Shown here: positions 9,520 through 21,259 of the stretch, one piece after another
How positions within the stretch are numbered: position 1 is the stretch's first letter
How the letters are laid out: the number at the start of each line of letters is the position of its first letter
Assembly: GCA_025677835.1 (NCBI GenBank)
Contig: JAIXMR010000097.1
Location: 1-64,000 of the forward strand
Direction: 5' to 3'
DNA: 64,000 nucleotides
Origin: Sporodiniella umbellata
Taxonomy: Eukaryota > Mucoromycota > Mucoromycetes > Mucorales > Rhizopodaceae
Program-made: the position numbers and the translations under genes
The notes under the pieces: model-generated
Database searches by the model: none
Seen by the model: only the letters and a program-made list of their open reading frames with translations
Told to the model about the DNA's origin: nothing

Positions 9520-12450
9520 AAGGATGATAAATCAGGTGGCATAGTTTAAATAAATATTATGTTTACAGTGGGGAGGATACGGTCGAATATAAACTATAGG
9601 CTATTAAGCGAGGTAAGATAAAGGAAATAATCATGTTCAAATAGGAATTTGATAACGTAGCATCCCCTCTCTTATGGCAAATATGTTCATTGATTAACGT
9701 CTTTGTTGTGACAATCATTATTTACTAAAAACATAATCTTGCTAGACTGTGTTCCATGTTCATAAAATAAATGCAGTCAAAGTACATACAGACTAATTGG
9801 ATTTTCCATGGTAGAACAAACACAACTAGCGCTACTGCAGCAAAAAAGAAACAAAAATAGCAAGAGTCTTGGACGATGTTAATTTTACCATGTAGCAATG
9901 TAGAGTCGACAAGGAAGGTTCTCCGTGAACAAGACGGATGAAGCATCAAGCTGCAATAAAAAAGTATCCTGACGGTCATTATAATTGTATAAAGACACGC
10001 TGTTTCGGTGTGTGTTCTTTAGTAACGTTGCAATTCATGTCACGCTCTCTTTTTTTTAAAAAAAAAAGAGAACGCAATATAGATTCAGGGGCAATATATT
10101 GCGGTTTTTTTTTTAGAAAAAAAATTACTGAAGTCAAATCAAATAAGCCAAAACATACGATGAAATTTACAAAGAAACATTGAGAGGCTCACTAATGTCC
10201 GATAGAAATACGTTAACGTATTTTTCCAATAAAAAAGCAGACATCGTAAGACAAATACTTCCATACACCGAATTGATTTACATTACACTGCTTTTTCAGG
10301 AGATCATTACTACTGCTTCATTAGTTAATATGTACAAACTAGGCAAAAAAAAAGCAGTAAACTTCTACTAGAGGACCAGGAGAGCATCTTTAATGATCAC
10401 CATACCTAACCATCTTTTTTTCACTACCAAAGACACTGCTAAGGGATATGAAAAGTCTATGTGAAATGATGCTTTCAAAGCAAGTCATTGCTCTATACAT
10501 GGAGAACATGTAGGACAAAGCTACATTCTCAATGCATACCGATATACCTGTTTAAACCATGCTTTATACACCTTTGTTCTTTTTTGAACACTGCATATAC
10601 CATATGTACAAAAGTTCTTGCTACAGTAAAGAGAGAAAACGCGCTTGCTTCTGATTGTTGTCTAATAGACAGTTTATTTTTAGTTTAAAAAGAATTTTCT
10701 CCGTAATCTGTATCTACTCAGCGCTTATACATAGTGGTTTCACTTTGAATAAAATTGATTGGGCAAAGAGGCCCCTTTCTAATCTCTATTTTTGCTACAA
10801 AGGCCTTTATCTTCTTTTTTTTTGGTTATTTGTTTCCACGTTACACACAGCTTATTGCAAATCGCAAGTTGACTTGTCTATTTGAAAAAACGCTTGCCAA
10901 GCAGTGTATCAACTCAAATGGCACGCATGACTTCCCTATAGTAAAAGTATAAAAAATCAGGCCGGTTAGGTTATGAATAGTTTTGCTCAAAAGTAAATGT
11001 AAATTAACTAAAGGTTTAAAAGTCTCTGTTTATTACGATTTGACATGTCCAATTAACATTTGTTTCTCAGACTTCTAATGTTTTATTTTTATGTCGAGTT
11101 ACTCAAAAATCAAATGATGAAATGAATGGTAGCAAATTATGCCGATTAAAGCTTAGCGGCAATTTTGTGAACACAAACGTAGTCTGCAATTTTGGGAGTA
11201 TTAAAAAGAAAATGTGCTGCAAAAATTACTGAAGTGTAAAACTTAGGCTAGCAAAAATGCAGTCAAAAGCCCAAAAAATCTTAATAGAGACTTTGAGATC
11301 AAAGCTATAGTGCACCATATTCTCTGAAATAAACACCTTTTTTTTCTTTTTTTTTGCAATATAACCATACCGTACATTTTTAAAATAAATAAAGCATTAA
11401 ACCAAGTAGGCTTAAACGAACATTAAACATAATTTCGACAAGACTAAGTTTCATTAATGCTTATCAAAAGCTTGATATAAACACCTTTTGAAATACAAGA
11501 CGTTTACTTTTGAAAGGGGCCCACTTCAAGCAGTTGTATTAGTAATGGACAATAATAGCAAAATACAATAGAAAAAATCGTTACAAAATTCATCAATTTT
11601 TATTAATGCATTTTGGGCTTCATAAGCTGGTAGAAACTGTTGTAAGTTCCATCGTATCTAAGGACCGTTTATTTAAATTCACCTTTTCAGGGTATAAATA
11701 GTAGTAGTCCTTGTTGTTTCCCTTCACTGTTTGGCTTACTTCAATTGGTTTATGCTCGATATCATTCCTAAAATCTTAAGCAACCAAAGTTTTCGTTAAG
11801 ACGAATGCTGACAATCAACGCAATCTAAAGAATTCACAAAAGCAACGATTAGGAGAAAACTTACCACGTTCTACGAGCTAGCTTGCGTACTTAATGAAAT
11901 TGTGTGCTTATATTTGCATATTTTGTTCAATAACCATAATACATGCATTGACTTTCTGCTTTATATAATAGAATATCACAACTACGAGTCTCTGTAAGCA
12001 TTTTCTTAGTCATAAAACCAAATGGCACTAAGATCTTTTTGAAAAGCTTCAAGGGCCAAACCAAAAAAACGAGCTGGTTAATACAAAGGTGCCTTTTTTA
12101 TGAAACGCACAAAGATGTAAACTGTATTTCTGATGAACTCATAGAGAGCTTTAGATAATAATTACCCAGTTTTTTAAATCTAAGTTCTCAATTAAGATCC
12201 TTTTTAAATGGCTTATTAGCTGACTGAAGTTGTGAGCAACTTCCTTGGGAGCTTCTGTACCGCAGTTACTATCACTTTTGAAATTTCAGACTAAGCAAGA
12301 TTTCCTAAATAGAGTCTATTGTATAAAAACGTTATTGTTTTTTTTTTTTTTTTGGCTCCACATTTAAATTGAAATCCAGCCTTTGTTTGAATTTAGTTAT
12401 AACGTTTCATCTTGTTTTCAAAAAATGTACCACTAAGCTCCAAATTGTTT
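9520..12450. other. AT-rich gene-free stretch
   Basis: Short ORFs only (for example 9938-10183 and 10655-10885), none with family features. A perfect T/A inverted tract flanked by ctct/agag lies at 10046-10070. No tRNA or other RNA gene was recognised. Confidence 0.45.
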
Positions 12451-12845
12451 AGAAAGCTGTAAAATTAAAAGCTATAGTTAAAGCAGCGACAAGAGATGGT
12501 GTTTGATTGAAATCCAACAGTTTTTACGAGTGGCACTAAAACACGAGATATAGAATCAAATTCTTATCTACTATCTTATGTATATTACGGTTTTTTTCCG
12601 TCTTTTTATTCTTTTGAAATATGCTTGAAGTAAAAAATACTAAAGGATAGTAAAACCTCGTAAAAAAGATTGGTTTCGTTTTTTGAGATAACACTACTCC
12701 ACTAAGTCTTAAGGCATTACAAAATATATTGGAACTTTTTATTTTTAAAAAAAGACAATACCAGTTAAGTTATACAGATATAAATATTCACATTCTCGTT
12801 GGTATTAGTATTGTTCTAAAGCCTTCCTAAATTCGGTCTTCGCTT
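12451..12845. repeat. Dispersed repeat, copy 2
   Basis: Second copy of the repeat at 146-474, with about 85 extra bases near 12590-12678 and a few substitutions. The match ends inside the 3' end of the small minus-strand ORF at 12805-13005, which suggests both copies derive from the 3' portion of one longer element. Confidence 0.85.
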
Positions 12846-13005
12846 CCGTTGACAGTTCAATACATATTTTTTTAAATGAGGATGCTTCACTTTCACTAAT
12901 TTTTTTCTTAAATGTGTACTTCGTGCTAATCATTTTGGCTTCATTTTTTCTCTGGGGAATAAGTATCGAAGTTTTTTGATTTTTGCAAACATCGCTATTA
13001 TACAA
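12805..13005 (-). CDS. Small lysine-rich ORF tail attached to the repeat
   Basis: A 66-residue frame rich in Lys, Glu and Ser, ending TEFRKALEQY. No family recognised. Its last codons are shared, in decayed form, with repeat copy 1 at about 450-475. It may be the C-terminal end of a mobile-element gene whose upstream part is lost. A functional gene is not supported. Confidence 0.3.
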   Translation of the reverse strand: MYNSDVCKNQKTSILIPQRKNEAKMISTKYTFKKKISESEASSFKKICIELSTEAKTEFRKALEQY

Positions 13006-13168
13006 GATCTATTTAAACATAACGCGCCTTAAGATAAAACATAATTTTACATTGATATGTTCAGCCGAAGTTCGGAGACTTGCCAACAGTGTTTTTTTTT
13101 TATAAAGAATGCTTTAAAAACTCTGCAAAGTACTATAATAGTAAAAGTTACGAACTTCGTAGGCCAAA

Positions 13169-13170
<2 letters not shown>

Positions 13171-13200
<30 letters not shown>

Positions 13201-13201
13201 C
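13171..13201. repeat. (TA)n microsatellite
   Basis: About fifteen uninterrupted ta units. Confidence 0.95.
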
Positions 13202-13259
13202 TTGTTAGCCACTTATTACTGTCTACAAAGACCCACTGATATAGGCTACACATTATTTG

Positions 13260-14090
13260 GGCAGCTTTTTTTTCTTCTCTTCTTGGCTGTAAAAACGACT
13301 ATTTTTTGCGGTGCTTTATGGGCAAATATTGTACCTGCAAGATTTTGTGTATATACTTTGAGCGGTTTTATTTTCATCATGAAGGTACTCAGATGTTTAC
13401 AGCTCGCTGTCTTTAGTTCAATAATGTTTATTAAAAGAAAGTTATGCCAGCTGAGTATTTGATGAGTCTGTATGCCAGCACTCAGTGACTCTGCTATTAT
13501 GTTTCAAGTAGCTATTTTCAAGATATTTAAACAAAGGATGTATAAAGGCCCATATCTGTAGACTTAATGAAATTTTTAGGTTTGATAACAAACAAACTCT
13601 CTTAAAATGATGAAAAATGAAAGTATTCTACGGCTAGGCAATGTTATAGAAAACAGTTTGCTTTGAACCGTAGAAAAGTAAATTGAGCTCTAGACATATC
13701 TTAGTGTGCTAAGGTTTAATTCCGTAGTTTTTTTTTTGTTTTGCTGAATTCGCCAATACCAACCACAAATTTAAATGTAGATTTTTACATGCCATAAAAG
13801 TATATTGCACTTCGAATATGTATGAGTATCATATGGTATTTGATTTGAAAATTAGAATACACCAAAGCCTTCCAATATTACGAGGCTTGCTTTTTATACA
13901 GATCAATTCTATGCCATTTTATACGAATACTCTAGGAGTTACTAATCAGAAGGCTGCTTATTGTACTCCATCTAAGAAATAAAATACAAATACAAACTGC
14001 TAGGCTCCTTTTTAATAGGCCTTTGTCTTTTTTTACTAATTAGTGTTAAATCTGTTTTTATGTAGCTTTTCACAGCCCCATCTGTTGTGC
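13260..14090. other. AT-rich gene-free stretch
   Basis: No recognisable gene on either strand. Confidence 0.4.
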
Positions 14091-14095
14091 TGTAT

Positions 14096-14209
14096 AACAC
14101 CTTGGGAAATGGATGTTGTACCTAAATGCCATCTTTTGTATATTTTGTATAACAATTTTGCAGTAAAGATTAGATAAAAATAGGATGTTATTTTTTGGAA
14201 CAGTTGTAT
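14096..14209. mobile_element. Degenerate MITE-like element (older copy)
   Basis: The left end acaccttgggaaatggatg and right end gttattttttggaacagtt resemble, in inverted orientation, the terminal repeats of the two intact 77-bp elements nearby. The interior shares ttttgtatattttgtat with the element at 14667. Bounded by TA on both sides. More diverged and longer than the others. Confidence 0.45.
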
Positions 14210-14393
14210 ATTCTCTGTAACTTCGTACTCGCAATGATAAACTCTTGAGACCCTGGTGTTTGATTTCAATTTGCGATCGATGCAATAAAGCGCTCTGTAG
14301 GGTGACACTTAATATTCGTTTATATTGACCAACGCTATAAAGCAGTGTCACAGCTTCCATACGGAAGGTATACAAGAAGGCGGTTCTCGTGTA

Positions 14394-14470
14394 CAGTGTT
14401 TCCAAAATCAATGTCGCGTTTTATAATACAAATTATACAAAAATGTACGACATCAATTTTGGAAACACTG
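14394..14470. mobile_element. 77-bp MITE-like element A with TA flanks
   Basis: The left end cagtgtttccaaaatcaatg and the right end, read inverted, cagtgtttccaaaattgatg form near-perfect terminal inverted repeats of about 23 bp that extend to gtcg. The element is flanked by TA on each side (14392-14393 and 14471-14472). Short length, long TIRs starting CAGT and TA target duplication are the standard signature of Tc1/mariner-derived MITEs. No coding capacity. Confidence 0.8.
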
Positions 14471-14639
14471 TATATTTTCTCCTTTTAAAGTTCTGTGTAG
14501 TACAATAGCGATCTACAGGCACACTAATATAGAGGGGGCAATTCTAAATATAGAGCCTTGAAACTGGGCCTTTTGAAAAGTGAATAAAATATATTCTAAA
14601 AATACACAAATTGAATGACGACATTTTTCTACGTCCATA

Positions 14640-14790
14640 GAATATTTCCGAAATTAATGTTGTATACAGTATTTCCAAAACCAAAGTCGTACACTTTTGT
14701 ATATTTTGTATTATGAAACGCGATATCGATTTTGGAAGCACTGTATAGTTTGCGCTATAGAATGCTATATCGATTTTAAGCATTTTATTA
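14640..14790. mobile_element. Older MITE-like copy split by element B
   Basis: The left arm near 14640-14664 (gaatatttccgaaattaatg) and the right arm near 14768-14785 (atatcgattttaagc) look like diverged TIRs of the same family, now separated by the 77-bp element at 14667. This suggests insertion of one copy into another. The arms are weak. Confidence 0.35.
14667..14743. mobile_element. 77-bp MITE-like element B with TA flanks
   Basis: Starts cagtatttccaaaaccaaag and ends atcgattttggaagcactg. The ends are inverted repeats of each other and match element A. Length is exactly 77 bp as in element A, and TA flanks both sides (14665-14666 and 14744-14745). The two copies differ at several positions, so they are not a recent tandem duplication. 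Confidence 0.78.
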
Positions 14791-14829
14791 GAACCAAAAA
14801 CCCGTTTTTCAAAAAATTTCAATTTTAAA

Positions 14830-17520
14830 ATCATAAATCCAATCTGTGCACTGTTATAACAAAATTGTTATTTTTGCTGAAGAGACATACATGTATGTTA
14901 AATATTTTATTTGTTCGTTTCATAAAATAAAGCTATGTAACTTACCAAAACATTAACTGTATCTAATATCACTCAAAAATGGTGTTTTTGTAAACAAGAT
15001 ACATCAACAATACAAGAACTCACACTGACTACTGACGATTGTTTTTTTTTTCGAGCACTAGCCTCCAAATCAATAATCGTGCTAAAAGAATTCTAAATGG
15101 GATATAAACAATTTTTTGGGGGGAAATGTAGGTCATTCTTTCAAGGTGCAAACTTCCTTAAAGGGATGCCTTAACTCAAAGAGTTTTGTATATATCTCAA
15201 ATCTTTTTTTTCTTTAAGGAAATAACTGTTGTCCATTTTTAACAGTAAGTTCAGTATCTTGTGTCCTTTCCACCATTGTGTTTGCTTTGACGTCTAGTGT
15301 TTTCGTAATAATTAAGCATAGCTTAGAGAGATGCCTCTATCTACAATAGTTTCTTATTGTTCTTAGATTAGCCAAAATAAGCAATTTCTTATATTTGAGA
15401 ATATCTTGACATTTAAAATATTGAGGCGTATTTAAAATATGTGAGTATTTCAAAAAGAAACAAAAAACCAAAGGTTTTGAAGTGGCTGTATAGATAGACA
15501 TATCTTACCATATATATTGTTTTAGATATTATTAAATATCCCTTGGATTGTGTGAATGAGGTATAATTTAGTACGTCTCTCTTAGCTCATGTAGATTATT
15601 GAGATGTTATTTCTTTATTAAGATGTATAAATTCAAGACATTTGGGATGTCTCTCTGTCTGTTTTTGTTTTTGGAGCAAGTAAACAAGCAATAAAAGGCA
15701 GTGTTAGTGCCATATTATTTTATATGATACATCTGTCTCTGTTTTTTTTCCTTTTTTCCTGCACACGAGAAAGTATTATGTAATGGCTTGAAACAATAAG
15801 CGATTTTGCCTGCCTCTTCTATAGTGTTATGTTTTTGATAAGGAAAGTAAAAATGGCCCTTCTTTCTTTAGCATTGCTTTTACGCTTAAAATTCAAGCAC
15901 GATTAGTCAGCCATCTATTTTCTAATGTGTAAAAAAAAAAGATGAAAAAAAAAAAACAAAAAATTAACAGTTACAGAATGCGATTTAAAGTACTCTGACT
16001 TACTTTTAAATTCATTACAAAACAGCCTCTTATTTAAAGCTCTCTAACTTCTATGACATAAAACTTATTTTTTGCTGCACATATTGTATCGTTTTTTCTT
16101 AGAAAGAAGGGATTAACCTCTTAAAAAGCATCTGAAAATCCTTAAACACTGTTGAAAACTTTTTCTTTAAGAGACACTTTATAGTCAAAGATGAAGAGCT
16201 TGAAAATAAAAAAATAAACATCAATGCTTTAACAAAATCGGATACACTTACACAAAAAAAGCGCATTTTATTTATCAGTGTAGTTATTGTTTAAGAAGAA
16301 CTATAGATTGAAAAGCCAACAATGACTGGGTTCTTCTGTATTGTTAATGTGGCCTCAGTCTAAATTCACTAGTTCAACTAAATTTAATCTTACAGCCAAA
16401 GATCTTTCGGTAGAAGTACATTATAGTGTTACAATAGTCTATAGAGCTCTTTTTACTGTCTTAAAGTTATCAATAAGGTAAGCCTTGTAGATTAGCACTA
16501 TATTAAAAAATACTCAATCATACTTTTTACACAGTATTGGCAATTCAGGGGTGTTTTTTTATTTCCGGCAATTTTGAGCACGGTATTGTTTTTACGATCT
16601 TTAGTGGTGGAATAAAATTGATATCCATTCTAAGGGTAGTTGCTACAAAGGAATAATCTGGTTTGAAATAAATGCTATCTCCATGTAGCAGATATTCAAT
16701 ATATTATGTCTGCACGTTTTAGGTGTACCAGATCTTAGTTAGATATTGGTTCACGAGTATTTTGTCTAACGAAAGATAAAGACGGACTTTCGTTTGAGCT
16801 TGTTACTGTCTTCTATGATGACAGAAATATGATATGAAATTTCTTAAAACGTACTCAGCGGATACAACTAAGAAAGTTTAAATTTCTTTGCGTTGTATCT
16901 CATATGTTTACTACACATTTGAACTCTCCTTTTCTTTGAGAAACGTCTTAAACATATTAAAGAAAAGGAGTCTTAATATATATATTTCATTAAAACTAAA
17001 AAAAAAAAATTTTGTAAAGGATTTAGACCACTCAATCCATTTAAATACACTTAGTTTATACATTCTTATTAGTTTTACTAGATAGTTTCATTACAAAAAA
17101 GAAAAAGAAAATAAAGCAAATGTAGCATTTCAATGCTTAACATCGCTGGCCAAGGTTAATTAGATTTAAAAACAATAAAGAAAAAAAAAGAAAAGGGAAC
17201 CGTATTATTTTAAACGTTTCTCTTTAGTTAAGCTTTCTGCTGAGGTGCATTTTTTAGTTAGGACATATCCACAGTTCTTAAGTGATAGCGCATAAGAAGG
17301 CCAAAACTTAATATATGTATGTATAATTGAGAACAGTCGTTTGTTTTTTTATTGCCTATACATTAATAAGTATATATTTTGGATTTCTTACCAAAATGGG
17401 CTTGATCTGAAAACATCTAATTAAGGTGTCACAGTGTTCTCCTTTTCTACGCCCGCCTTTTTGGCACGTTTTGTGTTTGCCCTTTCTTTTTTCTATTTGG
17501 CTTCCTGTTTCTAGTTGAAG
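14830..17520. other. AT-rich gene-free stretch
   Basis: No gene, RNA or repeat could be supported. The last few hundred bases are the presumed promoter of the small 4-TM gene at 17525. Confidence 0.45.
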
Positions 17521-17524
17521 TTCA

Positions 17525-18174
17525 ATGAAGCTTTTTTTGAGCTTAATACAGATTATCCACATATGGAACACTTTAGTTGGTGTTATCCTTTTTGGACTTT
17601 TAGTTGGTGTATCTTCAAAGATCAAAACATTTGTGATAAATGGTGGGGAGGCTGCCGGTTATGGTGAGTTTTTGTATTGGAATTTTTGAATACATATATA
17701 CAAACATATATATGTATTTACTTATCGACGGGAATAATAAAAGGCAACTTTCAAACATTTGCCTATCCTGCTACAATTGTCTACATGTTTATTCCCACCA
17801 TTGCTGCAACTATCTATAGTACAATACTGTCGTTAGACTCCAGTCCAAAGTACAAAGCATGGCTCCCATCTAAAACAATGCAGACTTCCGTATTCTTTGT
17901 TGCTTTCATTACTTTTCTTGCAGCAGTATTGCCAGAGATACCTGGCGCTGATATTATGGTTAACGGCTCAGCTTTGGAATGCACCTGGACTGATTACATG
18001 CAGTGGAAGATTGTGTTTAACAATCCAATTGTTTACCCGTGGGTAACTGCTATGGATGAAGCATGCGCCATGTTTAAAGCATCTGTGGCTTTTTGTTATA
18101 TTTTGTTCTTAGGATGGTTACTGCAAGCATTCAACTATTTGCGATCAACTCAAGTTTTTAAGAAAACAAATTAG
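17525..18174 (+). CDS. Small four-TM membrane protein, unrecognised
   Basis: Two exons, 17525-17663 and 17744-18174, join in frame (G|GTGAGT ... AAAG|GC) to give 189 residues. The ATG is followed at once by hydrophobic sequence (MKLFLSLIQIIHIWNTLVGV). Four membrane helices are visible at roughly 12-30, 53-76, 91-112 and 160-182. A loop between helices 3 and 4 contains a single Cys (ALECTWTDYMQWK) and PWVTAMDEACAMF. The C-terminus is short and basic. The layout resembles MARVEL-type or other fungal 4-TM proteins, but no family signature was recognised, so no function is assigned. It is the only apparently intact gene between 8 and 24 kb. Confidence 0.7.
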
Positions 18175-18895
18175 AAACTCAATACTTCAGCTCAACTTAA
18201 ATTCTGGACTTCAAAGACCACAATAAACAAGTGAAATTGACTGCAGTTACTTGAAAGTGATATGTAACGGCTTTAGCAATTTTTTTTCTGGAGCACAATT
18301 ATATATTCGAGAGCTTACTTTCGTTTCTAGAGGGGTTTTTTTTTTTTTTTTGCTACTCTTACACGAAGATGATATAAAGCGAAAAAGCTTTAAAGTTAAA
18401 CAAGTTAAGTTTAGAGCAGTGTCACAACTCGGAAACAACACTTTTAGAAAAGGAATGACGAACCCAGGATAGGATAAAGAGCTTACTGATTCAATAATAG
18501 AGCCGTTTTGAGCTTTCTTTGGGAATTTTTTATATAAGATAAAAGAAGTTCACTAGACAATGCAGTTTTTATTTTTTTTTTTTAAAAAAAATTGACTTGT
18601 CTCAAAAACATGTATTCATAGTCCGTTGCGGAGGATGACATGCATTATATAAGATTTGCTTAAGTTAAACAAAAAGCATTGCTTGGACCAAGCGTAATGC
18701 TATAAATGGAGACTTTTATTTTAGAAAAATTTCAAAAGAGAGCTCGATATCAAAGCAAAAATAAACAAATACAATGAGCCATATCCCTATTCTTCCAAAG
18801 AAAGATCAACCGCTGAATCTTTTCAAGAGAAACAAGAGAGCTTGGTATTTGTTACCAAAGTATTTTATATAAAAAAGTTGACTATTAATTTTATT
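18175..18895. other. Intergenic, nothing recognised
   Basis: AT-rich spacer with poly-T runs and a T12A8 tract at 18572-18591. Confidence 0.4.
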
Positions 18896-18900
18896 AAAAA

Positions 18901-21259
18901 ATTAGTGACTTATGTAAAACTAAAAAGATAAGGTGCATTGTTTTGGGAGATACTCGACCTTGTAAAAACTGTCTATTCGCAAAAGAAAACTGTACCTTTG
19001 AGTTTAAGTAAAAAGCTTGGAATCAAATTTTGCTTTTTCTCATCAAATCAAATTAGGGAAAAAAAAAGGGGACGTAAAAAAGGGTAACAAGAATAAACAG
19101 ACAAGGAAAACATCTAAGTTTTCAAAAGTTATGTAGCTTCTTTGAAAAAAAAATTGGAGCTTGCCGAAAAGGTTTTGGGTATGCTTGATTTAAAAGGAGA
19201 TCACAGCTCACAAAACAACCGTTCAAAAAACAACTATCAACTTCCAGAAAAAGAAAAGCTTTTTTTGGAAATTTTCAACAGAATTTATATGCCTATTAAT
19301 ATAAAATTAAGCATATCAAATCATGCAAACAGTTTATGTATTCAAGGGCAACATTTTAGCGACTTAAATGAAACTGATAGCATTATGGGAAATTCTCCAA
19401 TTCAGTCTAAAGACATGCTTAGAAAAATAAACGACCACATAAAGAGTATCGCAGATATTGATAAGGAGATAAGCGATAAACTATTAGAAGTGTAGAAAAA
19501 GTTGTATTTAGTTGCTAAAAAAAATTAAACATATTTCCATTAGGTACTTTGCACATATTCATAACCATATACCCGTTGTAAACAAAAAGCTATTCTTAAG
19601 AGAATACCGTGGATTACTTCCCAATTTACCCTCAAGCATTTTATTGATGGCAATATACTTTGTAACCGCAAAATATATAACTATATCGCGTTTTTGCGAT
19701 AGCTCAAAAATTCAAAAAGACTGTACTTTTCCCAAAGATCTGGAAACGGTTCTTGAAGAAAAGCTTCTAGGGTACTTCGCTTCAAAATATGATCCAAGCA
19801 TTTCGTCATTGCAAGCACACCTACTCACCCAGCTCCTATATTTGGATTCAAGAAAATGGAAATATTCTCGATTTAGGAATTTTGTAGTAGGTAGAACACA
19901 GCAAAAAGTAGCATACACTCATCTTTTTCATATTAAAAACACAAAAATGTAAAAACAGAAAATAAAGATGGTAAAGGTTTCTTGTGGACACTTCAAAGAA
20001 AGGTTCGCATCTGACAAAAAAAATTTAGTTTCAAGATTTGGAGCCGAATACATCGGATTTACGGTCATTTGCTTCGAAAGACGAAATACAAACAAAACAG
20101 CGTATTTGGTGGTTTTTATACGTAATAGATTACTGGATGAGGATGGGGTCTGGAAAGCCTTGTGTTATATTAGACGAAGTAAAAGGAGCATATAAACATA
20201 AGACGCTAACAGCAGTAAAGTATTGCGAAGAAATATATCCTTTAGAGTGTGCTGACTGGAATGAAGTAATGGACTCAATGACTTTGGAAGATCAAAACAT
20301 GCCTCGATTTCCTTCTTTAGATAAAGAAAGTGCCGAGATATACAAAGATGAGTCGATGCCTGTATACAGGTCATTTATACAAATGATTCAGCTTTGTAAA
20401 ACACTAAAGTCTAAGTCTAAAGATTTCGATTTACTAAAACCAAAACACTGTTTTTCTGAATCTGACTACTACTCTTCAATTAACCATATACATTTAATGC
20501 CCTCCGATTGGAAGCAAAATTTAGAGAAAGTCTTAAAAAAGAAACCCTTTAGAGAAGCTAATGCACAAACAAAAAGCCCTGATTTAGCTATGTTTACATC
20601 AGGTATGGTTTTGCGGGGCTAAGAGAAAGCTTTAAAAGAAAAACCTCTTAAGCTATATAGATTTTTTATTACTTTCTTATTATGCTTTATCGATACTGTT
20701 CAATGAACCCCTTGAAAAAAAAATCAGGACTGAAAGTGTGCTCCAACATGGCTCGAAAAACCTGGTGCTTGAATGCACAGACTCCGTAAACCATATAGTG
20801 GATTTGCTTCAGAAAATCCAGTGTTGTGATTTTATATTGCTTTCTTGGGCGTATGCAGCTTATCCAATAGTAATCTCTGCAGCAATCTACTCTCTGAAGC
20901 TGTATGGCCAAAGAGAAGGACAGTGCGAAAAATCTGAACAAAAATTGTCTCGGTGCATTGCTGTCGTCAATCAAGTGAACATGTTTTCGCCTACAAAAAA
21001 TATCGTGGAAGGGATTTTCCAAAAAAGTCCATTGTCATTTAATTGTCCGAAGTTGTTTAAAGACCAACATGAATCGAATAAAAGAAAAGGAAAAGAAAAG
21101 ACAGATAGCGAAAAGCAGGAAACCTCCCCACTCAACAAAGACTACAAGTGGCTAAATCAATTGTTTACTTCTTCACAAAAAACCTTAGTTCAAAACAGTC
21201 GTAGTGTGCCAGAATCGAATATTGGTAGTCAGCAACATAAAGATATCTCCTTTTTTTAA
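18901..21259 (+). pseudogene. Zn2Cys6 transcription factor with fungal_trans domain, decayed
   Basis: The 18901-19008 segment reads SDLCKTKKIRC followed by RPCKNCLFAKENC. This is a fungal binuclear zinc cluster in which the first of six cysteines is Ser. A basic/coiled linker follows (19142-19200: LELAEKVLGMLDLKG), then a middle homology (fungal_trans) domain: YFAHIHNHIPVVNKKLFLRE near 19545, QRIWWFLYVIDYWMRMGSG near 20100, and a C-terminal part near 20830 (LLSWAYAAYPIVISAAIY). Pieces lie in different frames with several stops (after 19008, 19495, 19952 and 20622), more than introns would explain. Family members are nuclear DNA-binding regulators of metabolism. Lost Cys plus many breaks argue for a true pseudogene rather than only sequencing error. 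Confidence 0.75.

Noticed and set aside
14036..14834. Minus-strand frames of about 90-113 residues
   Set aside because: They are made of the MITE-like elements and their flanks; no protein features.
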